Assembly (NCBI RefSeq): GCF_001420995.1
Contig: NZ_CP012184.1
Location: 4,262,501 to 4,326,500, forward strand
Reading direction: 5' to 3'
DNA length: 64,000 bases
Origin: Pseudonocardia sp. EC080619-01
GTDB lineage: Bacteria; Actinomycetota; Actinomycetes; Mycobacteriales; Pseudonocardiaceae
Both the position numbers and the translations under genes were made by a program. A model generated the notes under the pieces. It was not told the origin of the DNA and did not search any database. It saw only the letters and a program-made list of their open reading frames with translations. Below, piece by piece: positions 26,284 to 34,894 of the stretch. Each line of letters opens with the position of its first letter. Position 1 is the stretch's first letter.

Positions 26284-27234
26284 TCAGGACGGCGATCCGC
26301 CGGCGAACGGCGTCGCCCGCCACTGGTCGACGGCGGGGGCGAGGTACTCGGCCAGCACCGGCAGCTGCGGTACCAGCGCGAGCGTCGTGAGCGCCCGCAG
26401 CATGCCCACGGCGTTCACGAACGCCAGCACGTCGCGGTCCAGCGTGCGGACGCCGGAGCGGTGCGCGCCCCGGTCGTAGGCCTCCTCGAGGGCCGGTCCG
26501 AGTGCGGCCATGTCCCACTCGACCGGACCGAGGGTCACCAGCTCGAAGTCGGCGTACCGCATCCCCTCGACGCCGGCGAACACGTTGGCGGGCGGGCAGT
26601 CGCCGTGGATCGGCTGCAGCCCGGTCCCGGGGAACCGCTCCTCGAACACCGCCCGCGAGCCGACCGCCGGCTCCAGGACGGCCCACTCCCGGCGCGCCCG
26701 CTCCAGGTCGGCGGCCGGCAGGAGATCGGGACGGCTGCCGAGCCGGTCGAGCGCCTCGGTGACGAACCACGGCTCGGCAGCGGACAGGAACGACAGCGGC
26801 TCCGGGTAGTCGCGCATCGCGGCGTGCAGGGCCGGGACGCTCTCCGCGTTCGCGACGTAGTCCGGCTCGCCGCCGCGCTCCTCCTCGACGAACTGCCAGA
26901 ACGTCATCGAGAACCCACCACGCTGCACCGGTTCGCGCGGGACGAGCGGGCTCGGCGGGATCACCGGGACACCCTGCGCGTCGAGCCACGCCGTCACCCC
27001 CAGCTCCGAGCGCTGCCGGCGCGCCACGGCCCCGAGGTCCGCCGGGTCCGGCAGCACGACGGGGACACGGACGACGACCGGTGCGGGATCCAGCCGGACG
27101 ACGACGGAGAACAGGTCGTGCAGCACCGTCGCACCGTCGACGGCGAGCCCCAGCCCGCGGCCCGCTCCGACGGCGGCGTCGACGGCGGCGGAGGTGCGGC
27201 GGGCGAGGTCGTCCGCGGTCGCGAAGTCGGTCAC
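26284..27234 (-). CDS. Aminoglycoside phosphotransferase-family kinase
   Basis: A 316-residue APH/ChoK-fold kinase. Brenner's motif appears as IHGDCPPANVF near residue 215 and the metal-binding Asp in YADFELVTLGPVEWDMA near residue 240. The N-lobe is present (FSVVVRLDPAPVVVRV). Such proteins phosphorylate diverse small molecules; this one is unlikely to be a dedicated resistance gene and its substrate is unknown. The GTG start at 27232-27234 is chosen because homology begins with it. It is convergent with the DedA gene. Confidence 0.85.
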   Translation of the reverse strand: MTDFATADDLARRTSAAVDAAVGAGRGLGLAVDGATVLHDLFSVVVRLDPAPVVVRVPVVLPDPADLGAVARRQRSELGVTAWLDAQGVPVIPPSPLVPREPVQRGGFSMTFWQFVEEERGGEPDYVANAESVPALHAAMRDYPEPLSFLSAAEPWFVTEALDRLGSRPDLLPAADLERARREWAVLEPAVGSRAVFEERFPGTGLQPIHGDCPPANVFAGVEGMRYADFELVTLGPVEWDMAALGPALEEAYDRGAHRSGVRTLDRDVLAFVNAVGMLRALTTLALVPQLPVLAEYLAPAVDQWRATPFAGGSPS

Positions 27235-27305
27235 GGGGTGATCGTTCCATCGTCGGCGTCGTCGCTCGCGGCGCCGTCCGATGTGCACCGGTAGCGTGGC
27301 CCGGC

Positions 27306-27662
27306 GTGAAGGTGACCTGGGAGGTACTGACCATCGAGGTCGGCGACCCCTCCGCGTCCGCGCGGTGGTGGGCGGAGACCGTGGGGTGGGACGTCGTCTC
27401 GGAGTCCTCGGCGGGCGTCGAGGTCCGCTCGCCGGACGGGACCGGGACCGGCCTCTTCTTCGTGCTCACCGCCGAGCCGAAGGCGGAGAAGAACCGGCTC
27501 CACCTGGACCTCTATGCGGAGGACCAGGGCGCGACGGCGCAGCGCCTGGTCGAGCGCGGGGCGGAGCGGGTGGACGTCGGGCAGTCGCCGGACGCGGAGT
27601 GGATCGTCCTCAGGGATCCGGACGGCCACGAGTTCTGCCTGCTGGAGCCACGGAACGACTGA
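27306..27662 (+). CDS. VOC/glyoxalase-family protein
   Basis: A 118-residue single-domain VOC protein (VTWEVLTIEVGDPSASARWW at the start, RLHLDLYAED in the middle and LRDPDGHEFCLLEP at the end), with the GHEFCL strand common to glyoxalase/bleomycin-resistance relatives. The metal ligands His and Glu are at HLDLY and EFCLLEP. The reaction is unknown. The GTG start at 27306 is divergent from the kinase gene by 71 bp. Confidence 0.85.
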   Translation: MKVTWEVLTIEVGDPSASARWWAETVGWDVVSESSAGVEVRSPDGTGTGLFFVLTAEPKAEKNRLHLDLYAEDQGATAQRLVERGAERVDVGQSPDAEWIVLRDPDGHEFCLLEPRND

Positions 27663-27696
27663 CGGCTCCTGCCGCTGCCGGACCGCGCGTCCGGGG

Positions 27697-28371
27697 TCAC
27701 GGGCCCGCGCTGCCGACCAGGTGCGCGAAGACGATCGTGTTGTCCCGGTAGCTGCCGGTGTCCTCGGCGAACGAGCCGCTGCAGGTGATCAGCCGGAGCT
27801 CGGCACGGTCGGTCGCGCCGTACACGCTCTGTGACGGAAAAGCGTCCTTCGGGAACGACCGGACGTCGTCGACCCGGAATGTGGCGGCAATTCCGTCGTC
27901 GCGTTTCACGACGATTTCCTGACCGGGCTTGATCCGTCCCAGATCGTAGAAGACCGACGGACCCTCCGCGGCCGAGTCGACGTGTCCGAGAATGACGGAC
28001 GGGCCGCGGAAACCCGGCGCTGCGGAACCGCGATACCAGGCTGCCTGGTCGTACAGCGGTCCTGGCTGTGGCACCTCGAGGGTGCCGTCCGGGGCGAGGC
28101 CGACCTCGTTGACCACGGACTCCACGCCGATCGCCGGGATCGAGATCGACGCCGGAGGGGACGGTGGGAGGACCGCACCGGCCGGCCGGGCGTCGGCCGG
28201 GACGGTACCGACGGCGCCGACGGCACCGGTGTCCAACGGACCGGTCTCGGCCGCCGGGGCGGGCGGACCACCACCGAGCGCGGCCACGACGACCAGTACG
28301 GCCCCCGCGACGGCGAGCACGGCCGCGACGAGCAGGGCGGTCGGGCGGCGCCGTGACGGTGCGGGAGACAT
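27697..28371 (-). CDS. Class F sortase
   Basis: A 224-residue membrane-anchored sortase: a short cytoplasmic RRRPT stretch, one hydrophobic segment (about 10-33), a Pro/Ala-rich linker, then the sortase domain. The catalytic triad is His in VILGHVDSAAEG, Cys in LRLITCSG and Arg in DTGSYRDNTIVFAHL. Short spacing and the GHVDS motif are those of actinobacterial class E/F enzymes. It follows the surface-protein gene in the same direction, which makes that protein a candidate substrate. Confidence 0.9.
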   Translation of the reverse strand: MSPAPSRRRPTALLVAAVLAVAGAVLVVVAALGGGPPAPAAETGPLDTGAVGAVGTVPADARPAGAVLPPSPPASISIPAIGVESVVNEVGLAPDGTLEVPQPGPLYDQAAWYRGSAAPGFRGPSVILGHVDSAAEGPSVFYDLGRIKPGQEIVVKRDDGIAATFRVDDVRSFPKDAFPSQSVYGATDRAELRLITCSGSFAEDTGSYRDNTIVFAHLVGSAGP

Positions 28372-28397
28372 GACGGCTCCGATCGGTCGGGACGGGG

Positions 28398-28430
28398 AGT
28401 CCGGTGCCCCGGCTGCCGGGGCACCGGACT
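28398..28430 (-). terminator. Perfect 15-bp hairpin downstream of the surface-protein gene
   Basis: Positions 28398-28412 and 28416-28430 form a perfect 15-bp stem with a CTG loop. It follows the stop codon of the surface-protein gene by 10 bp and precedes the sortase start. There is no T-tract, as is usual for actinobacterial terminators, so it may only partly reduce read-through into the sortase gene. Confidence 0.7.
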
Positions 28431-28440
28431 TCCGGGTAGG

Positions 28441-29244
28441 TCAGCCCTGCGAGCCGGACCGGCGCCGGACCGCGACCGCGATGGTCGCGGACCCGGCCAG
28501 GAGCACCGCGCCGGCCGCGAGCAGGCCGGTGTCGGTGCCGGACGTGCTGCCCCCACCGGTCTCCACGCCACCCTGCGGCATCGGCATCTCACCGCTCGTC
28601 GTGTTCACCACGATCGTCGCGATGCCGATGACGGTGCCGCCCTTCAGCGCGTCGGTCGAGAAGGCGCCGTTCAGCGCCTCGGCGGCGCCGGAGTTCAGGG
28701 TGACGGTGGTGCCGGTCAGCGTCGCGGTGCCCGCGGCCTCGTCCATCGTGATCGGCTTCAGGGTCGAGCCGTTGAGGTCGAACAGCGTGGTCGACTCGGC
28801 GACGGTCTGGCCGCCGGCGCGGACCCGGCCGGTCAGGACGGCCGGGTCGCCCGGGTCGATCACGAAGTTGTCCAGCGTGACCTCGGTGTCGCCCTTGGTC
28901 AGGGTCAGGCCGCTGCCCTGGTGCTCGATGCGCCCCTGGACGTAGGGCAGCACCTCCTCGGGCTTGTAGACCGAGACGTTGCCGCCGGTGATCGGGAACG
29001 ACGCGGAGCCGTCGGCGATCGAGGCGTCGCCGAACGGGGCCGGGGTGACGCCGAGCGACTCCAGCGCGCCGGTGAAGCCGCTGTCGAGCTTCACCGAGGT
29101 GGACTTGCCGGTCAGGTTCGAGATCATCGCGATCGGCGGCGGCTGCTCCTGCGCGGAAGCCGCGCCGGCACCCACCACGGTCGCCGCCGCGGCGACCACC
29201 CCGATGGCGGTCAAGGTCGCCAAGCGTCGAACGGAACGCAACAT
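28441..29244 (-). CDS. Secreted surface protein with C-terminal membrane anchor
   Basis: A 267-residue exported protein. Residues 1-32 are a signal peptide ending VGAGAASAQE. The body (LTGKSTSVKLDSGFTGAL, SVYKPEEVLPYVQGRIEHQG, TLTKGDTEVTLDNFVIDPG) is beta-rich and low in charge. The C-terminus is Gly/Ser/Thr-rich followed by a hydrophobic segment and RRRSGSQG, the layout of a sortase substrate. However no LPxTG is visible; SGTDTGLLAAG may be a divergent sorting signal. The upstream site GGAGGAGAA precedes the ATG. The next gene is a sortase. Confidence 0.78.
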   Translation of the reverse strand: MLRSVRRLATLTAIGVVAAAATVVGAGAASAQEQPPPIAMISNLTGKSTSVKLDSGFTGALESLGVTPAPFGDASIADGSASFPITGGNVSVYKPEEVLPYVQGRIEHQGSGLTLTKGDTEVTLDNFVIDPGDPAVLTGRVRAGGQTVAESTTLFDLNGSTLKPITMDEAAGTATLTGTTVTLNSGAAEALNGAFSTDALKGGTVIGIATIVVNTTSGEMPMPQGGVETGGGSTSGTDTGLLAAGAVLLAGSATIAVAVRRRSGSQG

Positions 29245-29572
29245 CGGATTCTCCTCCGGCACCGGTCCACGGGCGGTTCCCGCGACCTTTCCCTCGTTCT
29301 TCGACATCGGGCCCGTGCCCGGTTCGGACGATTTCCACGAACCTGGCGAGTAATACGGAGAGTGGCGAGTTGTGCGGAGAGTGACGACGCTCGGGGTGTT
29401 CCGGCGGGCATCGTGTGCGGCGTCGAGAGGATCGGATCGGGCGTAACCCGGTGCCACGGCGCGTCGTTGTGGCGATCGAGGGTGCTGTTCCGGCACCTGC
29501 TCCCCGCCCGACCACCTCGCGGCGACCCCGGACCCGGTCGCCCTCCCCGTCGGGCCGGCACGAGGAGACCTC
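29245..29572. promoter_or_regulatory. Divergent promoter region with a 19-bp tandem repeat
   Basis: This 328-bp gap separates the surface-protein gene from the divergent ferritin-like gene. It carries a tandem repeat at 29344-29362 and 29363-29381, each unit TGGCGAGT-N4-CGGAGAG. No other gene is seen. Shared envelope roles of the flanking genes suggest one regulator acting on both. Confidence 0.5.
29344..29381. repeat. 19-bp tandem direct repeat
   Basis: TGGCGAGTAATACGGAGAG at 29344-29362 is followed directly by TGGCGAGTTGTGCGGAGAG at 29363-29381; the units differ only in the central four bases. The 19-bp periodicity would place two bound proteins nearly on the same face of the DNA. Confidence 0.65.
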
Positions 29573-30556
29573 GTGTTCCACGGTTTCACCAAGAAGTTCC
29601 TGCACGACTCGATCGATCGCAGCGCCGAGAACGGCATGGACCGCCGGCGCTTCCTCCGCGCAGCCGGCCTGACCGGCGCCGGAGTGGCCGGCCTGGGCGT
29701 CCTCGGCAGCGGCGTCGCCTCCGCCGGTGAAGGCGGGCTCCTCGACGGCATCCTCGCTGGCAGGGGCAGCGAGGACGAGTCCGCTGTGTCGGACGCCGCC
29801 GTGCTCAACTTCGCCCTCAACCTCGAGTACCTCGAGGCGGAGTTCTACCTGCGCGCGGTGACCGGCGAGGGACTCGCCGACTCCCAGGTCGACGGCCGGG
29901 GCGAGCTCGGCCGGGTCACCGGCGGGTACAAGGTCCCGTTCGAGACCAAGATCGGCCGCCAGTACGCCGAGGAGATCGCGCAGGACGAGAAGGCGCACGT
30001 CGACTTCCTGCGCACCGCGCTCGGCGATGCGAAGGTCGCCCGCCCGGAGATCGACCTCCAGGACGCCTTCACCGCGGCGGCGACGGCGGCGGGAGTGATC
30101 GGGCCGGGCGAGACGTTCGACCCGTTCAAGGACGAGACGAGCTTCCTGCTCGGCGCCTTCATCTTCGAGGACGTCGGCGTGACCGCCTACAAGGGCGCCG
30201 CGCCGCTGGTGTCGAACAAGACCTTCCTGGAGGCGGCGGCCGGCATCCTCGCCGTCGAGGCCTACCACGCCGGCCTGGTCCGCACCCTGCTCCTCCAGGG
30301 CGGCGCCGCCGACGCGGTCGGGAAGATCTCCGACGCCCGCGACTCGCTCGACGGGCCGTCCGATCTCGACCAGGGCATCGTGGACCGCAACGGCAGCGCC
30401 AACATCGTGCCGGCCGACGAGAACTCCATCGCCTTCTCCCGGACCCCGGGCCAGGTGCTCAACATCGCCTACCTCAACCCGGACGCGGTCGGCTCCGGCG
30501 GCTTCTTCCCGGCCGGTGTGAACGGCGAGGTCAATACCAGCGACGCCAACGGCTGA
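29573..30556 (+). CDS. Tat-exported ferritin-like domain protein
   Basis: A 327-residue protein with a twin-arginine signal (DRRRFLRAAG at residues 23-32, then a hydrophobic segment to VASAGEG). The mature part is a ferritin-like four-helix bundle (LNFALNLEYLEAEFY, AQDEKAHVDFLRTAL, FIFEDVGVTAY and VEAYHAGLVRTLLL), whose Glu/His residues could bind a di-metal site. The family is found in desiccation-related and stress proteins. It starts with GTG and ends before a strong terminator. Its divergent neighbour is an exported surface protein. Confidence 0.88.
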   Translation: MFHGFTKKFLHDSIDRSAENGMDRRRFLRAAGLTGAGVAGLGVLGSGVASAGEGGLLDGILAGRGSEDESAVSDAAVLNFALNLEYLEAEFYLRAVTGEGLADSQVDGRGELGRVTGGYKVPFETKIGRQYAEEIAQDEKAHVDFLRTALGDAKVARPEIDLQDAFTAAATAAGVIGPGETFDPFKDETSFLLGAFIFEDVGVTAYKGAAPLVSNKTFLEAAAGILAVEAYHAGLVRTLLLQGGAADAVGKISDARDSLDGPSDLDQGIVDRNGSANIVPADENSIAFSRTPGQVLNIAYLNPDAVGSGGFFPAGVNGEVNTSDANG

Positions 30557-30576
30557 CGCGCCCGGCACCACGTCAC

Positions 30577-30619
30577 GTGAGCGCCGCCGTCCCGGACCTG
30601 CCCGGACGGCGGCGCTCAC
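30577..30619. terminator. Strong bidirectional hairpin
   Basis: Positions 30577-30592 and 30604-30619 form a perfect 16-bp GC-rich stem with an 11-nt loop. It sits 20 bp after the ferritin-like gene and before the convergent ANTAR gene. Confidence 0.8.
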
Positions 30620-30645
30620 CTCTGTGCGGCACGGAGGGGCGGAAC

Positions 30646-31356
30646 CTACTGATCGGCGGTGAGCAGCGCCGGGTCGATCTCGCGGCTCATGACGGCCGCG
30701 GCGACGTCCGTCAGCGAGAGCCCGTGGCGCCGCGCGTGGGTGCGCATGAGCTGGAAGGCCGTGTCGACGTCGACACCGGCCTGCGCCGCGAGGGCGCCCT
30801 TGGCCTGCTCGATCGGGATCCTGCTCCGCAGGGCGGAGCGGAGCTGGCGCCGTTCCCGGTCGACGCTGTCGAGTTCGTGCGCGTGGGTGAGGGCGGATGC
30901 CACCGCACCGGCGAGAAGCTCTGCGGTGTGGAGGTCCGGCGTCGTCCGACGGTGTCCGAGCAGGAGCAGCGCTCCGAGCGTGGTGCCGGGTGTGTGGTGG
31001 ATCGGGACCGCCCACGCGCCGGTGACGCCGGCCGCGGCCGCCTTCGCGACGAACGCAAGCCACCGGGGCCGCTCGCGGGGCAGGTCGTCGCACAGGACCG
31101 GTCGCCCGCTGCGGGCGCACTCTCCTCCGGGGCCCTGGCCGAACCCCACTGAGACCACCGCACGTGCCCGATCCGAGCCGGCCGAGGCGACACCGTGGAC
31201 CGCGCCGTCCGAGATGAGCGCCGCACCCGCCGTGACGCCGAGGATCGGGGCGGCGGACCCGGCCAGTTCGACGAGCGCGTGGGAAGGGTCCCGCGCGTCC
31301 GTCCCGGCCAGGGCGACCGCGGCCACGGCGACGTCGTGGCTGCTCGCAGGCTCCAT
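30646..31356 (-). CDS. GAF and ANTAR domain antiterminator
   Basis: A 236-residue regulator. The N-terminal GAF-like sensor spans about residues 15-165 (GVTAGAALISDG, AWAVPIHHTPGTTLGALLLL). The C-terminal ANTAR domain follows (SALRSRIPIEQAKGALAAQ, VDVDTAFQLMRTHARRHGLS). ANTAR domains bind paired hairpins in nascent RNA to prevent termination. No two-hexaloop ANTAR target was recognised in this window, so its target is elsewhere. The gene stands alone. Confidence 0.9.
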   Translation of the reverse strand: MEPASSHDVAVAAVALAGTDARDPSHALVELAGSAAPILGVTAGAALISDGAVHGVASAGSDRARAVVSVGFGQGPGGECARSGRPVLCDDLPRERPRWLAFVAKAAAAGVTGAWAVPIHHTPGTTLGALLLLGHRRTTPDLHTAELLAGAVASALTHAHELDSVDRERRQLRSALRSRIPIEQAKGALAAQAGVDVDTAFQLMRTHARRHGLSLTDVAAAVMSREIDPALLTADQ

Positions 31357-31440
31357 TGCAGGTTCTTCGGTCGACCCGGGGTGTCCGGTTCTGTCCGCCT
31401 CCTGAGGATCGTCGGAACCGGTCAGGGTGTGGTGGTCCCT

Positions 31441-32046
31441 CTAGATCCAGCCGCGGCGGGCGGCGGCCTGGACGGCCTCGTGCCGGTTGGTGGTCCCGAG
31501 TTTGGTGATGACCGCGGCGAGGTGGTTGCGGACGGTGCCCGGTGACAGCGACACCCTCCGGGCGATCTCGTCGATGGGTGCCCCGTCGCGGGCCAGGGCG
31601 AGGACGTCGGACTCGCGCGGGGTCAGCGGGGAGTCGCCGGCGCTGATCGCCTCGGCGGCCAGCTCCGGATCGACGTAGCGCCCCCCACCGGCGACCGTGC
31701 GTACGACCTCGGCGAGTGTGTGCGAGGACGTGGTCTTGGGCAGGAACCCGCACACGCCGGCGGCCAGCGCGGCCTTCAGATATCCGGGCCGGGCGTGCGA
31801 GGTCACGATGATGCAGCGGCACTGCGGCAGCTGCGTGGCGAGGCGGCGTGCCACCTCGATGCCGTCGGGGCCGGGCAGCTGCAGGTCGAGCATCGCGATG
31901 TCGGGCCGGAGCGCCAGCGCGGTGGCCAGTGCCTCGTCTCCGGAGGCCGCGCGGCCCACGATGTCGAAGTCGTCCTCGAGGTCGAGGAGCCCGATGATGG
32001 CGTCGCGGATGAGGTGTTCGTCGTCGGCGACGAGCAGGCGCGTCAT
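31441..32046 (-). CDS. NarL/LuxR-type response regulator
   Basis: A 201-residue response regulator. The receiver domain has the acidic pocket VADDE, the phospho-acceptor Asp in IAMLDLQLPGPDGIEVA and the conserved Lys in GFLPKTTS. The LuxR-type output domain is LTPRESDVLALARDGAPIDE, then IARRVSLSPGTVRNHLAAV. Its ATG overlaps the stop of the kinase gene upstream (ATGA), so kinase and regulator form one coupled unit together with a CPBP protease gene. Confidence 0.95.
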   Translation of the reverse strand: MTRLLVADDEHLIRDAIIGLLDLEDDFDIVGRAASGDEALATALALRPDIAMLDLQLPGPDGIEVARRLATQLPQCRCIIVTSHARPGYLKAALAAGVCGFLPKTTSSHTLAEVVRTVAGGGRYVDPELAAEAISAGDSPLTPRESDVLALARDGAPIDEIARRVSLSPGTVRNHLAAVITKLGTTNRHEAVQAAARRGWI

Positions 32047-33284
32047 GCGGGCTCCTCCTCCGATGCAGCACGGTCGGCGTTCGAGGCGGGAGACGTGTGG
32101 GCGACGGGCCGGTGGTCGGGGGCAGGGACGGTGGCATCGAGGACGAACCAGCCACCGTCGACTCGCGAGCCGAGCCGGCCACCGAGCGCGCCGAGCCGGT
32201 CTGACAGGGCGGTCAGGCCACTCCCGGTCCCGTCGGTGCGGCGGGCGGTGACGCCGTCGTTGGTGACGGTGAGCTGCAGCGTCCCGTCGCCGCGGGTGGT
32301 GCTGATCGTGACCTGGGTGGCCTGGGAGTGGCGCAGCAGGTTGGTGACGGCTTCGCGGACCACCAGACCGAAGGCCTGCGTGCACTCGGGAGGGACCGGG
32401 ACGCCGGCGACGGTGCAGGCGATGCCGGCGGAGGCGAGCAGCGACCGTGCCCCGGCGATCTCGTCGTCCCAGCTGGTGTGGTGCTCGCCGCGCACGACGC
32501 GGCGCACGGTGGTGCCCGCCTCCTCGGCGATGCCGCGGATGGCAGCGAGCTCCTGCCCGGCCCGCTCGGCGCGCTCGCGGGCGAGGAGCTCGCCGGCCAG
32601 AGCGCTCTTCACCGCGATGGTGGCCAGGGTCCGCCCGAGGACGTCGTGCAGATCGCGGGAGATCCCCAGCCGCTGCTCGGCCAGTGCGAGTGCGGCGCGG
32701 TCGGCGTGGGCGGCCTGCAGCTCCCTCAGGACACGCAGCATCCAGGCGTTCGACCAGCAGGCCCACAACGCCCAGCTGAGCACGACCAGGCCCGCGATCA
32801 GCGCAGGGATGTCCGCGAACCCGACGACGAGGATGGTGACCACCACGATGGCCGCGTTGAGCAGCACCGTGCGGCCCGCCCCGAGTGCGGGGACGACGCT
32901 CGCGGCGGCCGAGGCGATCCCTGCCACGACCGTGAGCTGCATTCCCGGCAACGGGGCCAGCGGGGTCACGACGACGAAGACCGCCAGGGTCGTCAACCAC
33001 CCCACAGCGACCGCGAGCTCGCGCCGGGCCGGCCGCCGCCGGGCCGCGGTGACGGTGTCGATGCTCCACCGGGCCACGACGACGTTGCCGGCGGCCAGCA
33101 CGAGCGCGACGGTGAGGACGCCGGCTTGGAGCAGCGGTTCCGCGGCGATCGGGCCACGCACCACCAGGGCGCTGCCGAGGAACGTCGCGACGGGCAGCGC
33201 GACCGCGCTGTAGGTCGACCAGCGCACGAAGGTCTCGAACTTGTGCGCCGCCGGGAGGGGGCGGTCGTCCATGGCCCACATCAT
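32043..33284 (-). CDS. DesK-type sensor histidine kinase
   Basis: A 413-residue kinase. Residues about 20-170 contain five or six membrane segments without a large extracellular domain, so the signal is probably sensed in the membrane. The phospho-acceptor His is in GISRDLHDVLGRTLATIAVK (HisKA_3), and the ATPase domain has VREAVTNLLRHSQAT and GTGSGLTALSDRLGAL. ATG 33282-33284 overlaps the TGA of the CPBP gene (ATGA) and is chosen for that reason; ATG at 33281 and 33272 are alternatives. Confidence 0.93.
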   Translation of the reverse strand: MMWAMDDRPLPAAHKFETFVRWSTYSAVALPVATFLGSALVVRGPIAAEPLLQAGVLTVALVLAAGNVVVARWSIDTVTAARRRPARRELAVAVGWLTTLAVFVVVTPLAPLPGMQLTVVAGIASAAASVVPALGAGRTVLLNAAIVVVTILVVGFADIPALIAGLVVLSWALWACWSNAWMLRVLRELQAAHADRAALALAEQRLGISRDLHDVLGRTLATIAVKSALAGELLARERAERAGQELAAIRGIAEEAGTTVRRVVRGEHHTSWDDEIAGARSLLASAGIACTVAGVPVPPECTQAFGLVVREAVTNLLRHSQATQVTISTTRGDGTLQLTVTNDGVTARRTDGTGSGLTALSDRLGALGGRLGSRVDGGWFVLDATVPAPDHRPVAHTSPASNADRAASEEEPA

Positions 33285-34213
33285 CTCGCAGGCACCGGTC
33301 CCGGCGGGGTCGACGAGCCGATCGGGCGAGGACCGGGGGCCCGGGCAGGGCCGCTGTGGCGGGTGCACCACCACACGGCTGCGGTGATCGCCACGACCGT
33401 GAGCGTCGGTACCAGCTGGTAGGCGTTCACAGCTCCGGCCGACCGGTCACCCAGCTCGGCGGCGAGATCGGCACGCATGAGGGGTGCCATGGCCAGACTC
33501 ACCGTGTTGATCAGTGCGTGCACCACGACCACGACCGCGACCTCGAGCCCACCGGTGCGCCATGTGATCAGGGCCAGCCCGGACCACCACACCAGGTACC
33601 AGAGGATGATGTACGGATCGCTCGAACCGTGCAGCGCGGTGAACAGCACGGCGGAGACCAGGACCCCGACGACGAGCCCGGCTCGGGCACCGCGTGCCCA
33701 GCTCCCGAGGACCCGGAACATCAGCCCGCGCACGCCGTACTCCTCCCCGGCGGCCTGCAGCGGCGTGAGCAGCAGGACCCCCAGCAGGACACCGACCAGA
33801 TCGCCCTGTGACCAGCCGGTCTCCTGAGCCGGTGTGAACAGCACACCGATCACGTGGACGAACACCAGTACCGGGCCGAAGACCAGCAGTGCCCGTCCGA
33901 ACACGTCGAACCGGAAGCGGGACACCACCGAGTGCAGCGAGGCGCCGCGTACTCCGTAGAGCCATCGCTGGATGCACATGCTCCAGGGGATCAGCAGGGC
34001 CAGCGAGAACATGCTGGCGGCGTTGTAGAGGGGTGTGTAGTCGGTACCGCCGGGCAGGATCGGCGGGGTGTTGCCCAGCCGGACGTCGATGATCGCCGCA
34101 GCCCGACCGATGACGGTCGGGAAGACGACCAGGCCGGCGAGCAGGAGCACGATCGCGAGGACCCCGCGCCCGATACGACGCTTCTCCCCGGCCAGCACCC
34201 GGTGGTACTCCAC
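33281..34213 (-). CDS. CPBP-family intramembrane metalloprotease
   Basis: A 310-residue membrane protein with about eight segments. The three CPBP/Abi motifs are present: GEEYGVRGLMFR (EExxxR), LFTALHGSSD (FxxxH) and VVHALINTVS (HxxxN/B). The family cleaves membrane substrates; relatives give bacteriocin immunity or process signalling proteins. It is the first gene of an operon, overlapping the kinase gene by 4 bp, which suggests it takes part in the same signal pathway. Confidence 0.9.
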   Translation of the reverse strand: MEYHRVLAGEKRRIGRGVLAIVLLLAGLVVFPTVIGRAAAIIDVRLGNTPPILPGGTDYTPLYNAASMFSLALLIPWSMCIQRWLYGVRGASLHSVVSRFRFDVFGRALLVFGPVLVFVHVIGVLFTPAQETGWSQGDLVGVLLGVLLLTPLQAAGEEYGVRGLMFRVLGSWARGARAGLVVGVLVSAVLFTALHGSSDPYIILWYLVWWSGLALITWRTGGLEVAVVVVVHALINTVSLAMAPLMRADLAAELGDRSAGAVNAYQLVPTLTVVAITAAVWWCTRHSGPARAPGPRPIGSSTPPGPVPAR

Positions 34214-34507
34214 TCCGGGCGGGGGCCGGTCGGCGCCGGGTGGCGTGGGGCCCCGTCGGTGCGACGACCGGTCCCACCCCGGCGGTGGGGCCGCCGCGCC
34301 GCGTCGGGCAGGGCCGCGGGCGCCGGCCCACGGGATGGGCTGCGTGGCTCCGGAGCGAGGCTAGTCGGGGATCATGGTCACGACGCTAGGCCGGGCCACG
34401 CCCGTGACCGCGTGCCATCGATCATGAGTTTCCCGGTGGAATGCACGGTCGGGACATGACGTCTGTCATGCCTCGGCCTCCCGCCCGGCGGGGCAGGCCC
34501 TGCCCGA
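34214..34507. other. Intergenic region between CPBP and VOC genes
   Basis: No gene is supported in these 294 bp. It includes a small inverted repeat CATGAC-N4-GTCATG at about 34454-34469, downstream of the VOC gene, and probably the promoter of the CPBP-kinase-regulator operon. Confidence 0.4.
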
Positions 34508-34894
34508 TCACCCGGTCCGATCGTCCGTGGCTCGGTCGCCGAGTACCCGGGACAGGATGTCGTCGTTCCACTGCAGGTACTCGACGGTGACTCCCTCGTG
34601 GTGGACGTAGGCGCCGCGTCCGGTCTCGGCGACGAACTCACTCACGACGTCGGCGCCGCTGTCGACCAGCATGGACACGGTCGCATCGACGTCGTCGACC
34701 ACGAGGGGGCCGATACCACTGCGGTAGCTGTCGGGACTCCCGGCGATGAGCAGCACGTCGCCCACCGCTGCCAGTTCGGCGCCGTCGAATGCGAATCGCA
34801 GGTCGGCAGGTCGGCCGTAGACCTGCTCCAGCGGCACCAGAGCGGCAGGGATGTCGTCGACGAACACGCGTGCGTAGGTCTTCAGGACGGTCAT
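34508..34894 (-). CDS. VOC-family protein
   Basis: A 128-residue single-domain VOC protein (VLKTYARVFVDDIPAALVPL at the start, IGPLVVDDVDATVSMLVDSG, and HHEGVTVEYLQWNDDI near the end). The strand HHEGVTVEYL carries the usual His/Glu metal ligands. It may act as a glyoxalase-like enzyme or bind a small molecule; no substrate is indicated. It is divergent from the LysR gene by 144 bp and may be its regulatory target. Confidence 0.8.
   Translation of the reverse strand: MTVLKTYARVFVDDIPAALVPLEQVYGRPADLRFAFDGAELAAVGDVLLIAGSPDSYRSGIGPLVVDDVDATVSMLVDSGADVVSEFVAETGRGAYVHHEGVTVEYLQWNDDILSRVLGDRATDDRTG

Noticed and set aside
26284..27234. Aminoglycoside resistance gene
   Set aside because: The APH fold is shared by many kinases; no resistance-type subfamily signature or mobile context is present.
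30577..30619. ANTAR-binding paired hairpin next to the ANTAR gene
   Set aside because: It is a single long GC-rich stem between convergent genes, without the two hexanucleotide loops required for ANTAR targets; a terminator explains it.
28589..32182. A 1,197-codon minus-strand open frame across the surface-protein, ferritin-like and ANTAR genes
   Set aside because: It crosses three well-supported genes and a strong terminator in another frame, with shadow-type composition.
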